DNA of 64,000 nucleotides, taken from Lactarius indigo (taxonomy: Eukaryota > Basidiomycota > Agaricomycetes > Russulales > Russulaceae). The notes below the pieces were generated by a model, which searched no databases, was not told where the DNA came from, and saw only the letters and a list, made by a program, of their open reading frames with translations. Made by a program: the position numbers and the translations under genes. Position 1 is the stretch's first letter, and each line of letters opens with the position of its first letter. The stretch is taken from contig JAFKAC010000037.1 in NCBI GenBank assembly GCA_025766275.1, positions 186,001-250,000 of the forward strand, written 5' to 3'. Positions 1 to 9,794 of the stretch are shown here, piece after piece.

Positions 1-52
1 CATGTGGTTCCATCATTTGGTTTTGGGCTGCTAATGAAGAGACCATGATGAT
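1..52. other. Flanking DNA left of Gy1
   Basis: Short unassigned flank ending in ATGAT (48-52), the left target-site duplication of Gy1. It was contiguous with 7918 before Gy1 inserted. No coding frame is recognisable. Confidence 0.6.
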
Positions 53-625
53 TGTAACGCCACTACAGGGGCGTTGAGTACGACCTGTACTAAGTCAGTC
101 GAATCGTGGTAACGCAAGCTCTGAGGCTTGGTTTCAGTAGGATGATGCACAAGGACCACAAGGATGTCAGTCACTTGGATCGTAGAGGGGTGCCAAGACT
201 CGAAGGCCTAGCAAAGACAAAGGGGTTTGCAAGACAATGGAGGGCACAAAGGCGTTTGAGTGTAGTATTACACAGGAAGTCTAGTCTACCGTACAAGCTA
301 GGTAGTCCTAGGTTTAAATAGACAATGGTCCGTATGGCGATAACAAACAGATGGCGCCATCGCCAGTCTCGGGACAAAAGAGAAGACATAAAGGGAACAA
401 AAGAGGGCCATACTGAGAACAAAGGCAAATCACGCAGGGTCGCGCATGGTTGGGAACACAATGGAAACTAGCACATGTTGAACCTTATCGAAAGGGAACA
501 TCGTTAAGTAAGGTGTGCAATAAGAACCAAGTAATTGTAAAGTCCATGTAATTGTACAGGGCTCGTGTAGTATTGGGAAGGGAATAGTAGTATGCGAAAG
601 AACGAGTCCAAGGAAAATCGTAACA
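53..625 (-). repeat. Gy1 3' LTR
   Basis: 573 bp, TGTAACGCC...CGTAACA. It contains the same TATA-like TATTTAA and initiation-site segment as the partner LTR at 7340-7912. Many CpG sites of the partner are TpG or CpA here, and vice versa. Confidence 0.93.
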
Positions 626-659
626 TTACCCCCTGTTTTGGCCTGGAGACGCCTCGACT

Positions 660-2123
660 TCAGGATTCTGGATCAACAAGGTCATAGATGTTGGCATTGA
701 GGTTGTTCTCTGGCCACAGAGAGATGTCGAGCCGACAGTAGTGGGTTTTGAGGAAGAAGAGGGGTCTGCGCTTCCCACACTTGTGGCACATTTCATATTG
801 CGGGCATCGAATCTCGTCATGGTCGGCATTAGTACGGAAGCACCGTCCACACCACCTTCCTTGAGTCTCGGCGGCGATTGTTGGGGGTTCCAGAACGGTA
901 AAGGAAGTGGACGCTTCGGTGCTTATCGCCTGCTGGATGCGTTCATCTGCTTGGGAGGTGGTGATGACTTCTGCGACCATTCCTGTGTGACAAAAGATGC
1001 ACCGGTAGGACTGGTGTTCTTGACTTTGGCAATGTCGACAGGCTGGCCGTGGTCTGGTGGGGCAGTCGCGTACAAGATGATGGGAGCTACCACAGTGGTA
1101 GCAGCGTTGTTGGTGGGATTTGTCGGCAAGGCGGGGGAACTCTAGTGGTCCCCCTTGTCGTGGGGAAAAGGGAATGGCATAGCGTGAGTGCCAGAGTGGG
1201 GCTGGGAGTGCTGTCATCCGTACGTATTCGCTGCCGATGGTGGTGAGGGCCCCCGCATACTGGAGCCGTCTCTTAGTACTGGCTAACATTAGATCTACCG
1301 TGAGTCGTTCCGCCCACAGTTTATGTGCATCTTCCTCCAGTTTCTTGCACTTTTCGTCGATTTCCTTGAGTGCGAGAAGCCTGGTATGCAGCCTGGTGAC
1401 TTCAGCTGTGAGACATGGGGAGTTAAGCTTGATGAGGGTTTCGTCCAAGGCGCAGGCGCGAATGTCATGGGGGTCGAAGAACTGAAGTTGTTCCGCTGTG
1501 AAGGGGGGCGCCGAAACATTAGGCCTAAGTGACGAGAGATAGACCATCTCTCCATAGTGTGGTTGCCTAGCACCCATCGTTCCTACTACCTCGGTGAATC
1601 CCTTGCGATAGTAAATATACTTCACAGTGTTAGATCCACTGTCAGGTAGTGGGATCTGTAATGGGTAGAATTTCAGGGTGCCTTGCGTGTTCGGGAAGAA
1701 GGGGGCGCCGGGGTCATCAGTGTCTTCGGGGGGGGAGTCAGGTCGATTGTAGTCAATGGGTGTGTGGACGCGGACGGGGGTGAAGGGCTCAAGTGGTGGT
1801 GGTGGGGTAGAGGGTGAAGAGGATGGTGGGGAAGGTGCGGATGGTTCGGGTGGGGGAGTGTATGAAGGTTGAGGAGGTGGTGTTGGGGAATACTGCCCCT
1901 CTTCTGGCGTTGACGGGGTGAGTTCTCCAGGTTCTCGTTCCAGAGTTCGGGGTATGGTGGGGACGGGGTCGATGGTCATGGTAAGCTGGGGGGATGGTGG
2001 TGGCGATAGTCGGGGAACGTCTGAGAGGTCAATGGTAACAATCCCCCGTTCGAGGGTGGCTTCAAGTTGAGGGTTGCTGAGGATGTGGATGAGGGTAGTG
2101 TCGGAGATTGGTGTGTCGGACAT
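660..2123 (-). CDS. Gy1 third ORF: Pol C-terminal-extension protein with zinc knuckles
   Basis: A 487-residue ORF lying after the chromodomain of Gy1 pol, in another frame, starting at an ATG. The first ~130 residues are Pro/Ser/Thr-rich. Then comes a region resembling the Pol tail of Gy5 (both share a GTMG...PHYG motif), then a helical, probably coiled-coil stretch beginning LTAEVTR. Near residues 340-375 are two canonical CX2CX4HX4C knuckles (CYHCGSSHHLVRDC and CRHCQSQEHQSYRC), followed by further Cys/His clusters to about residue 455. In Gy5 the homologous sequence is fused to Pol; here it is separate, either because of a frameshift or because it is expressed on its own. Knuckles suggest nucleic-acid binding, but the function is unknown. 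It is intact although the rest of Gy1 is riddled with stops. Confidence 0.75.
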   Translation of the reverse strand: MSDTPISDTTLIHILSNPQLEATLERGIVTIDLSDVPRLSPPPSPQLTMTIDPVPTIPRTLEREPGELTPSTPEEGQYSPTPPPQPSYTPPPEPSAPSPPSSSPSTPPPPLEPFTPVRVHTPIDYNRPDSPPEDTDDPGAPFFPNTQGTLKFYPLQIPLPDSGSNTVKYIYYRKGFTEVVGTMGARQPHYGEMVYLSSLRPNVSAPPFTAEQLQFFDPHDIRACALDETLIKLNSPCLTAEVTRLHTRLLALKEIDEKCKKLEEDAHKLWAERLTVDLMLASTKRRLQYAGALTTIGSEYVRMTALPAPLWHSRYAIPFSPRQGGPLEFPRLADKSHQQRCYHCGSSHHLVRDCPTRPRPACRHCQSQEHQSYRCIFCHTGMVAEVITTSQADERIQQAISTEASTSFTVLEPPTIAAETQGRWCGRCFRTNADHDEIRCPQYEMCHKCGKRRPLFFLKTHYCRLDISLWPENNLNANIYDLVDPES

Positions 2124-2172
2124 CGCAGGACTGGGGGGATTATTGGGGTGGTTGAGCTCTCTTTTATGTTGC

Positions 2173-5100
2173 TCATCCAGCCCCTTTGGTGGATGGGTAT
2201 CGTCTGTAGTAATCCTTGATGATGTCTGCGGCGTGGGTCATGTTGGTTGCAGGTTCCCATGTGTTGTCACTTGGTGGGAATCCCTTCCACTTTACTAGGT
2301 AGTGGAGTTTGCGCCCTCTCTCTCATTCCTGGGCGTCTTCGATTTGCTCCACTTCGTATTCTTCTTCTCCTTCGATAAGGTCAGGTGGAGGTTGGGAATA
2401 GTTTGCGCCGTGCATCTCCATCTCCTTGTAGGGTGTGAGAAGGTTTGTGTGGAATACCAGGTGGATCTTCCATGATGCTGGGAGTTCTAGTTCGTAAGAA
2501 ACGTCTGATAGTACTCTCGTAATTTTGAATGGCCCGTATCTTTTGGGGGTGAGCTTGTTCGTGGGGTAGAAGGTGCAGAGATTCGTCCCTTCTAGCCATA
2601 CTTGGTCTCCTTGTTGATAAGGTGTGAATCCCGTCTTTCCCCGTTGGGCCATGAGGCGTTGTGCGTGGTTGATACTGTCTTGCGCGTGTTGTCTGAGTAT
2701 CAACAGATCTTCCAATCGTTGATCCACTGTCGGACTACTGGATGGTTTAGGCGTCCACATTGTCTGTGGTTCCCACCCCATGAAGAGTGAGAATGGGGAG
2801 TGTTTAGTCGTGGCATTTGCCCAGGAGTTGTGCGCAAATTGTGCCATAGGTAACAGTTCTGCCCAGTTGTCTTGCTGCAGGTTACACCAATGCCGTAAGT
2901 ATTGCTCTAGCCATTGGTTAGTGCACTCCGATTGTCCGTCTGTTTGGGGGTGATATGCAGATGAGACATTTTGCTGTATTCCCAGGGTTTTGCACAATTG
3001 TCTCATAAAGGTGGACGCAAATCTGGGGTCTCAATCGGATATGATCTTTCAGGGTAAACCATAATGAGGGTACACATGTTGGAGATAGAGTTTGGCCACT
3101 CCTTCCAATGTTATGGCTTCATTACAGGGGATGAATATTGCTGCCTTCGAGCAATTGTGATCGGTGATAGTGAGGATTGAGTCGAATCCGTTCAATTTCA
3201 GGAGTTTGACTATGAAGTCCATTGCTACTACCTCGAAGGGTTCGGCCAATGGGTCTGTTGTGATGGGGAATAGATGTGGTTTTTGTCGGTGGGAGTTGAT
3301 TTTGTTGCTTTGGCATGTGGCGCACCCTTTAACATACGCTTCCACGTCCTTTTGCATGTTTGGCCACCAGAAGTTGCATCATACTAGTTCCAGGGTGTTT
3401 GCGATTCCTGGATGTCCTGCGCTTGGGGTATCGTGGAAAAAGGTGATTACCCCCCGCTTAAGGTCGTTGTTTCCCACAACAACGAGGGCGTCGCCTTTCC
3501 ACCATAAGCCATCATGTTTTTTCAGGTTATGTGGTTCGATCCACAGGAGTAGTGTCGCTTCATCTATATTCTGTGCAATTTGGGTCCATATGTCCATGTC
3601 GTGCATGGATGTTTGTGTTATTTTGAGGAACACCTCTTCTGGTAATACCGTGACGTGGTCGTTATCGGTTGTGCCGTCGTCGTAATCCGGGCATCTTGAT
3701 AGGGAATCTGCTTGGGTGTTCTTGGTTCCAGGAATGTGTTTGAGTATGAAGTTGCATTCTGAGAGCTCCTAGAATTCTCGTGCTATTTGTCGGTTGATTT
3801 TCCTTGGTTCCTTCCAATATTGGAGGTTGGCGTGGTCTGTGTGGATGGTTATTAGGTGGGGGGATCCAACGAGATATGTGTGCCAAGTTCGTAATGCTTT
3901 GACAATCGCTAGTAATTCCCTATCGTAAATATCGTAGTTGCATTCTGCTTCTGATAGTGATTTGGAGTAGAACGCAACTGGATGCATCTTCTGGTCCTCC
4001 CCTTTTTGGTTTAATACCACCCCTAGGGTGTAACTGGAGGCATCGACTTCTATTTCGAAGGGTTGATCTAGTTTCGGAAACAAGAGCACCGGTTCAGAGC
4101 TGATTCGTTCCTTGATGGTGTCAAATGCTTTCTGTCTGGCGTTTGTCCATTCCCAAGGGGTATCCTTTTTTGTAAGGTCATGGAGCGGTCTTGCTATTGT
4201 GGAGAATCCCCTTATGAAGCGTCGATAAAAGTTGCAAAATCCCAAGAAGGCCCATACTTCCTTTAGTGATTTTGGTGCCTTCCAATCTCGTACCCCCTGT
4301 ACTTTGACCGGGTCCATTTGTAATTTGCCATGTCCGATGATTAGCCCCAAATATTCCACTTCATAGACCTTGAACACGCATTTTTCCAGTTTAATGTATA
4401 AATCATGTTCGTTGCAGAGGTCTAGGACTTGGTGTAGCACTTGTCTATGATGGATGCGATTGTCTGCCGTTGCGATTAGGATATTGTCCATGTAAATGAT
4501 AACTTCGCCCGTCAATATCAGTTCCTGGAAGACAGTGTCCATCATTGTTTGAAACGTGCTGGGGGAGTTGGTGAGGCCGAAAAACATAACACGGGGTTCG
4601 AACAGTCCCTGGTTTGTTTTGAACGCTGCCTTCCATTCGTCTCCTTGTTTGATTCGGACATTGTTGTATCCCCATCAAATGTCGAGTTTGGAGTAGAGTC
4701 GTGCTTCTCGAATTTTATCGATAAGCTCGGGGATTAGGGGAAGTGGGTAGTGGTTCTTTACGGTGAGTTTGTTGAGGTGGCAATAGTCCTGTACTGGGTG
4801 TAGTTTCCCATCTTTCTTTTTGATAAAGAAGAAAGGGGATGCATAGGGGGACCTTGATGGCTGGATGTATTTCTTGTTCAAGTGTTTGGTCACAAACTCC
4901 GTTAATTTCTCCATTTCGGGGATCGTGAGTGGGTATACCTTGCAGTCCATTGTTTCAGGGGCGTTTGGGATAAGATCGATGGCGTGATCCCATGGTCGTG
5001 ATGGGGGAAAGCGTTGGGACACTTCTTTGCTGAAGACCTTCTGGTGCCTTTGGTATTCTTCGGGGACCATTTCCTCGAAGGTCTTCTGAGGTTTTTTTGC

Positions 5101-5696
5101 AGCCTCCTGCTGTGCTAGCTCTGATGCCATTGTCATTTTTCGTAGTTGGGTGTGGGGGTTGTCTTCACCCTCTAACTGTTCCCAGGCCAATTCATCCAGT
5201 TGATACGTCTCCAATGCCTTAATAGTAGCTTCTAGAGGCATGGCTTCATTGGACAAATTTAGGTTGGTGACTACCACCAGTTGGAATTCTTCGTCGAGGG
5301 TGGCATCACGCCAATGAAACTTGGGTTCGAAGGCCGTGAACCAGGGGTATCCGAGTAGGACTTCATCATTCCCTAGATCGGTGATAAGGAACCTAAGATT
5401 TTGGGTCTTTCTTCCCATTTTGACAGTGAGGTCGGTGAAAGGGTAATTTCTCCTCCCTGATTATGGGTTCTGTCTACATTCCATATCTTGATGGGACGTT
5501 CGGTAGCCAACCAAGCAATCTTTAGTCGTTTCAAGAGATTTGCACTTATAAAATTGTCGGTTGCGCCGGAATCGACAAGGACGTTTCGTTTGGCCATTGC
5601 GTGAGCAGATTTGAAAAGGACTGGAATTTGCATAGATCGGAATCTGCTATTGTACATGCTAAGTTTTAATGCTCTAGCCCAGGCCGCCGGGTTCAA
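2173..5696 (-). pseudogene. Gy1 pol (protease-RT-RNase H-integrase-chromodomain), broken
   Basis: Pol starts in the -1 frame relative to gag, overlapping the gag stop. Protease has the active-site DSG (LVDSGATDNFI). A frameshift near 5440 separates protease from RT. RT (YMDN in place of YMDD), RNase H, the HHCC and DDE integrase domains and a chromodomain with YLVKWKGF follow. In-frame stops lie at 4675-4677 (LDI*WGY), 3769-3771 (TAG), 3379-3381, 3049-3051 and 3031-3033 (GLP*KIISD*DPRF) and 2323-2325 inside the chromodomain. At three of these TGA positions Gy4 Pol has arginine, so CGA-to-TGA change is the simplest explanation. The RT catalytic box reads YMDN, again a G-to-A change. The frame ends at TGA 2173-2175. 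Not functional as read. Confidence 0.92.
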
Positions 5697-7318
5697 GCGT
5701 TCAGAAAATCCTTCTTCTGTCCAAAGAGCTTGTCCACCATAAGCTCTCGTACTTCTGGGGTTTGAGCGAATAATGCTGCTACTTGGGCGTCCGCTTGTTC
5801 TTCATTAGAAAGGGGGCGCGATGCGGTCATGGAAATGGTGGCAGTCATAGGGGCGCTGGTCGTGGGAGTTGTAGTTTCGGTTGCTTTAATGGTAGTAGAC
5901 TTCTGAGGGCAGTTGCGGGAAATATGCCCTTGGCCTTTGCAACGGAAGCACCTTCCTTCTTTCTGTAGTTGCAGTTTTTCTGTGTCCGTTAGGGCAGCTC
6001 TTGCCCTTGTGCGACTGACGTCCATCATGTTGGGGTCTCGATTTTTGTTTAATGCTGACAACCACTGGTCACGGGACACTCCTCCTCGTTTGTTGTTTCC
6101 TCCTTTTGTAAGTTTGTCTTTTAGGAGGAGGTATTCGGCTTGTTGCAGCATTACGGCTGCTTTCCAGTCGTCCCATGTGATTGGATGATGGAATTTGATT
6201 GCGTTTACGACGAGGGCATTGGGGAGTCCTTTCTGGAAAATTTCCAGTGTGGTAGCTTCATCTTTATTATACCCCGCTTTGTTAGCGAGGTTTGCGAACT
6301 TGGCGATGTATGTGTCGATGTCTTCTTTTTCCATCCTGAGGTTTTGAATGGAGTGCTGGGCTTTCTGTTGTTGTGTGGTGTCGGTGTAAGCCTGAATGAA
6401 TCGCGCCTCGATAGTGTCCCAAAGGTTTTCTTCGTTTAGGGCCACTCCTGCTACTAGTTGGGTGACAAGCCATTGAATTTGTTCTTCGACCCAGTCATCC
6501 ACAAGGGGCCCTCGGATATAGGAAAGGAGGGTCATTGCACGGGAGTATGGGACCACTAGTTGTTGCACGGTGGGGTTCATCCCTCGATAGAGGGAGAAGG
6601 CGTTGAGAAACGCCCGACTTGATTCCTGATCTCCTGTAAACTCTGGTGGGGCATTTCCTCCAAGTCTCCCATTAAGGAGACCTGGGGCTGCTCCTCCTCC
6701 TCCTGCAGCTGCGCCTCCACCTCCAGGCACGCCGCCTCCGCCTCCATGATGGCTTCCTGGGCCTCCCGGAGGGCTGCTTCCGCCTGCCGGTGCACTTCCT
6801 CCCATAGGATGTCCTCCACTACTTGGAGCAGCCGCAGGGGAGGACGTTCCTCCACTGGGTTGACCACTTCCTGACTGGGTGAGGGTGGTTGCAAGTTGGG
6901 TTTGGGTGGTGGACATGTCGGCATATGATGCGAAATCAACTGCTCTGGTGATGGTAGGTGTGAGGGTGGGGTCTGGGTTTTCGCTGTCTGAGTTGGGTTC
7001 TGTGACATCAGAGTCGATGTCGATGCCTTGTATTCGGGCCTTTCCTGGTCCAAGTCCAAGGGATGCGGGTACTGGTTTGATCGAATACCAAGAGTTCTTT
7101 TTGTCTGAATAGGTGGCGTAGGCCCAGACGTGTTGGTCTTTGATATATTCGATGGGTTCATAGGTGTTTTTGTCGGGGTCGAAGACGTAGTAGCCTGTGT
7201 CGTGAGGGGTGTTCCTCCAAGTGGCCGTTCCCTTGATTGAGGATCAGAGGTCGTCATCAGCGTGTCATTCCAGGTATTCCTGGACAAACTTGGTTCGGCT
7301 TCGGCTGGTGAGAGCCAT
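5693..7318 (-). pseudogene. Gy1 gag, two in-frame TGA near the N-terminus
   Basis: The open part (5693-6916, 407 residues) encodes a Pro/Gly/Ser-rich lead, a Ty3-type capsid and one CX2CX4HX4C knuckle (CFRCKGQGHISRNC). The same frame extends upstream to an ATG at 7316-7318 in a perfect ACCATGGC context, 22 nt from the LTR, interrupted only by TGA at 7265-7267 and 7244-7246. The upstream part contains TGYYVFDP and related residues matching the N-terminal domain of Gag in Gy3 and Gy4, so the original Gag was about 541 residues. A G GAT TTT heptamer in the gag frame (5705-5711) lies just before the gag stop, where pol opens in the -1 frame. Confidence 0.85.
5705..5711 (-). promoter_or_regulatory. 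Gy1 candidate -1 frameshift heptamer
   Basis: Reads G GAT TTT in the gag frame, four codons before the gag stop. Pol is open in the -1 frame through this point. The same heptamer occurs at the same place in Gy5; Gy3 and Gy4 have G GGT TTT. GGATTTT and GGGTTTT are both known as -1 slippery sites in plant RNA viruses. No downstream RNA structure was evaluated. Confidence 0.6.
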
Positions 7319-7326
7319 GGTGTGAG

Positions 7327-7339
7327 AGACTAGACTTAA
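7327..7339 (-). promoter_or_regulatory. Gy1 self-primer binding site
   Basis: Minus strand reads TTAAGTCTAGTCT directly after the 5' LTR. Its AAGTCTAGTCT is the exact complement of AGACTAGACTT in the LTR (complement of 7564-7574), about 33 bp downstream of the TATA-like TATTTAA (complement of 7600-7606). The transcript 5' end could therefore prime reverse transcription as in Tf1. Confidence 0.75.
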
Positions 7340-7912
7340 TGTAACGCCACTACAGGGGCGTTGAGTACGACCTGTACTAAGTCAGTCGAATTGTGGTAAT
7401 GCAAGCTCCGAGGCTTGGTTTCAGTAGGATGATGCACAAGGACCACAAGGACGTCAGTCACTTGGATCGTAGAGGGGTGCTAAGACTCGAAGGCCTAGCA
7501 AAGACAAAGGGGTTTGCAAGACAATGGAGGGCACAAAGGCGTTTGAGTGTAGTATTACACAGGAAGTCTAGTCTACCGTACAAGCTAGGTAGTCCTAGGT
7601 TTAAATAGACAATGGTCCATATGGCGATAACAAACAGATGGCGCCATCACCAGTCTCGGGACAAAAGAGAAGACATAAAGGGAACAAAAGAGGGCCATAC
7701 TGAGAACAAAGGTGAATCACGCGGGGTCGCGCGTGGTTGGGAACACAATGGAAACTAGCACATGTTGAACCTTATCGAAAGGGAACATCGTTAAGTAAGG
7801 CGTGCGATAAGAACCGAGTAATCGTAAAGTCCACGTAATCGTACAGGGCTCGTGTAGTATTGGGAAGGGAATAGTAGTATGCGAAAGAACGAGTCCAAGG
7901 AAAATCATAACA
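7340..7912 (-). repeat. Gy1 5' LTR
   Basis: 573 bp with TG...CA ends; promoter LTR of the minus-strand element. A TATTTAA box near 7600-7606 is followed ~33 bp downstream by the predicted RNA start AGACTAGACTT. It is followed by ATGAT (7913-7917), matching 48-52. Confidence 0.94.
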
Positions 7913-8199
7913 ATGATGGTGATGTCATCAAGAAAGCAGACTCTTAAATGGGGCCTTGGTGTTCCGACTGAGGGTTGGATGAGCAGGATGCATCAGAGTG
8001 GAATGTGCTTGGGAATGTGGGTACTATGGGTCTGGCCAAGAAGTTCCCTGCACCAGTGAGTGTATTCTGGGTAGAGATGATGATATCTCAAGCAGTGAGA
8101 CCATGTGAAACTACCCAATAATACAACTTGCTGTTGCCAAAGATGTGGGCACTCCTCACTTGTGGTTTATCTGGCAACTGGGGCTGCCAAGGTGGACAA
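7913..8199. other. Unassigned DNA between Gy1 and Gy2a
   Basis: About 280 bp of unique sequence, formerly joined to position 52. It has stop codons in all frames I read and no recognised motif. It ends where the Gy2 LTR begins. Confidence 0.5.
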
Positions 8200-8973
8200 T
8201 GTAGCGGTATGACTTATCGCGTACAACTAGACCAAGGTGAAGGTAAGTGAACTGAACTGGGAAAACACCCAAGCCTAGTGTGGAGACAAGTCACGCACCA
8301 AACGTACAGTCACAACGGAGGTTATGCACACTTGAGGGCTTTATACAAGTCCGAAGGCAAGGTGATCATGCTGTGGCACGCTGAGTGGAGAACCAAGAGG
8401 ACAAGTTAACATTGGAGAAGTAAGGGAAGTACAAGAGAGATATGCACCTGAGTGGAGAACCAAGAGAACAAGTTGGTTCCACTCAGGACGCTACATGAGG
8501 GTTTATATACACTGCTGTGGCTGAGTTCGAATTACTATAGAACCTTGTTACTAAAGGTATGTGTAATAGTAATGAGTCAGACGCTGACGTGTCGTGTCTA
8601 ATAATAGTGTTATCTATTGTGCTGACTGATGCACAGTCATTAACGCTGACGGAACCATGACGTGTCCTTATCTATGAGTCACAACCCTATGACAACGTAG
8701 TCTAGAACTATCTAGAATGTTCCCTGCTTATCGTCCAATGAGAAACTACTATACTAATGAGGAAGGTGCCCTAAAGAGGTAACATCCAAATAAGGAAGTT
8801 ACTATCCCAGGGTCACGTGCTTGTGGGTGCACATGTTGGCATCACATGACTAACCATCTTATCATATATGATAAGGACTTGGATGTGTTGACACAACGTT
8901 AGAGACTTGTATCTCTACCAAATAAATCCATAAAAATACGGAAAAATAAGGCAAAAATAGAGCATCCGTGACA
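8200..8973 (-). repeat. Gy2a 3' LTR
   Basis: 774 bp, TGTAGCGG...CCGTGACA, about 95% similar by eye to the Gy2b LTRs at 13353 and 36002, with differences largely at CpG positions. It is followed by TCACCCCCCTCCTTAAGG, whose complement is the polypurine tract. Confidence 0.93.
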
Positions 8974-8985
8974 TCACCCCCCTCC

Positions 8986-9254
8986 TTAAGGGTCGACGTC
9001 TGCATTGGCCGATGTATCCATATGATGAGCTTGCCAAGGCAAGGACACATATATAAGAGCCGCTATTTTTCTAGGTGCTCCCAGGTTTGAGGAATGGAAT
9101 TCCTTAACCCTGTCGGGGGCATGGGCTAGATTTTTAGCTGGTTCCCATGTGTCCTCGCCCTCACCATATCCTTTCCATTGGACAAGGTATTTAAGAGTAT
9201 GACCGAAGAGCTTGGAATCTCTTATATGGTCTACTTTGTACTCTTCTTCTCCCT
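8986..9254 (-). pseudogene. Gy2a pol, C-terminal end (chromodomain)
   Basis: Encodes the end of Gy2 Pol: EEEYKVDHIRDSK then LKYLVQWKGYGEGEDTWEP, a canonical chromodomain, and a short tail ending at TAA 8986-8988. It continues across Gy3 into 40503. Chromodomains of this group are thought to direct integration into methylated-histone chromatin. Part of a truncated element, so not expressed as an intact protein. Confidence 0.9.
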
Positions 9255-9762
9255 TGTTACGCTCCACCGGCGTCAGTCCGACTTGGACTTGTGAAAGGTG
9301 TAATCGACTTAGCGAAAGTTAGGCGAATGGGGACACGTGTCAACCCAACGCAAGCTGAACAGGGGCTCACTGGCACACACTGCAGCGAAAGGGATAAGAG
9401 GGAGTATCCTTGGTGGATACAAGCGGAGGCACGCTTAGTCTAAGAACTAAGGCAGATGAGAGACGAATCAGATGGTGGATTGAAGAAGACCAAGATGGGG
9501 ACTCTTGGTCTTCTTAGTCGACTACTTATACAGTTACACGCGGGCTTTAAAGCGCCGCTGGAATAGTACATAACCAGTAGCGTAACTAGCTCGAACCCTA
9601 GTACAGCTATCCTAGGAATGAGTCATACACGAGTCACAATCACATGTGAACTACTGTGCTGACTGATGCGAAGTAAGAGTCCATGACTAATACTGATACC
9701 GGACCGTAGTCATAACCGGTCATGAGTCGTGTGTAATAAGTCATTAAGTCCGTACCGTAACA
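9255..9762 (-). repeat. Gy3 3' LTR
   Basis: 508 bp with TG...CA ends. Followed by TCACCCCCTTTTC, the complement of the polypurine tract GAAAAGGGGGTGA next to the 3' LTR. It carries the same AAGACCAAGA inverted repeat as the Gy4 LTR. Confidence 0.94.
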
Positions 9763-9794
9763 TCACCCCCTTTTCAGGAGTGAGGCCCACCTCA

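Larger units (their letters stand above)
53..7912 (-). mobile_element. Gy1: decayed full-length Ty3/gypsy chromovirus
   Basis: A 7,860-bp element bounded by 573-bp LTRs starting TG and ending CA, flanked by perfect ATGAT duplications (48-52 and 7913-7917). Order on the minus strand: 5' LTR (7340-7912), primer site (7327-7339), gag, pol, a separate third ORF, a purine-rich tract (complement of 626-639, AAAACAGGGGGTAA) and the 3' LTR (53-625). Gag and Pol carry seven in-frame TGA and one TAG codons plus a frameshift near 5440, so it cannot be autonomous as it stands. The two LTRs differ at roughly twenty positions, nearly all CpG versus TpG or CpA, making it one of the older elements here. Confidence 0.95.

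Noticed and set aside
106..321. Small ORFs inside LTRs (also 7393-7608, 13910-14125, 15216-15398, 22447-22629, 36559-36774, 57127-57366)
   Set aside because: They repeat with the LTRs, span promoter and primer signals, and show no protein features.
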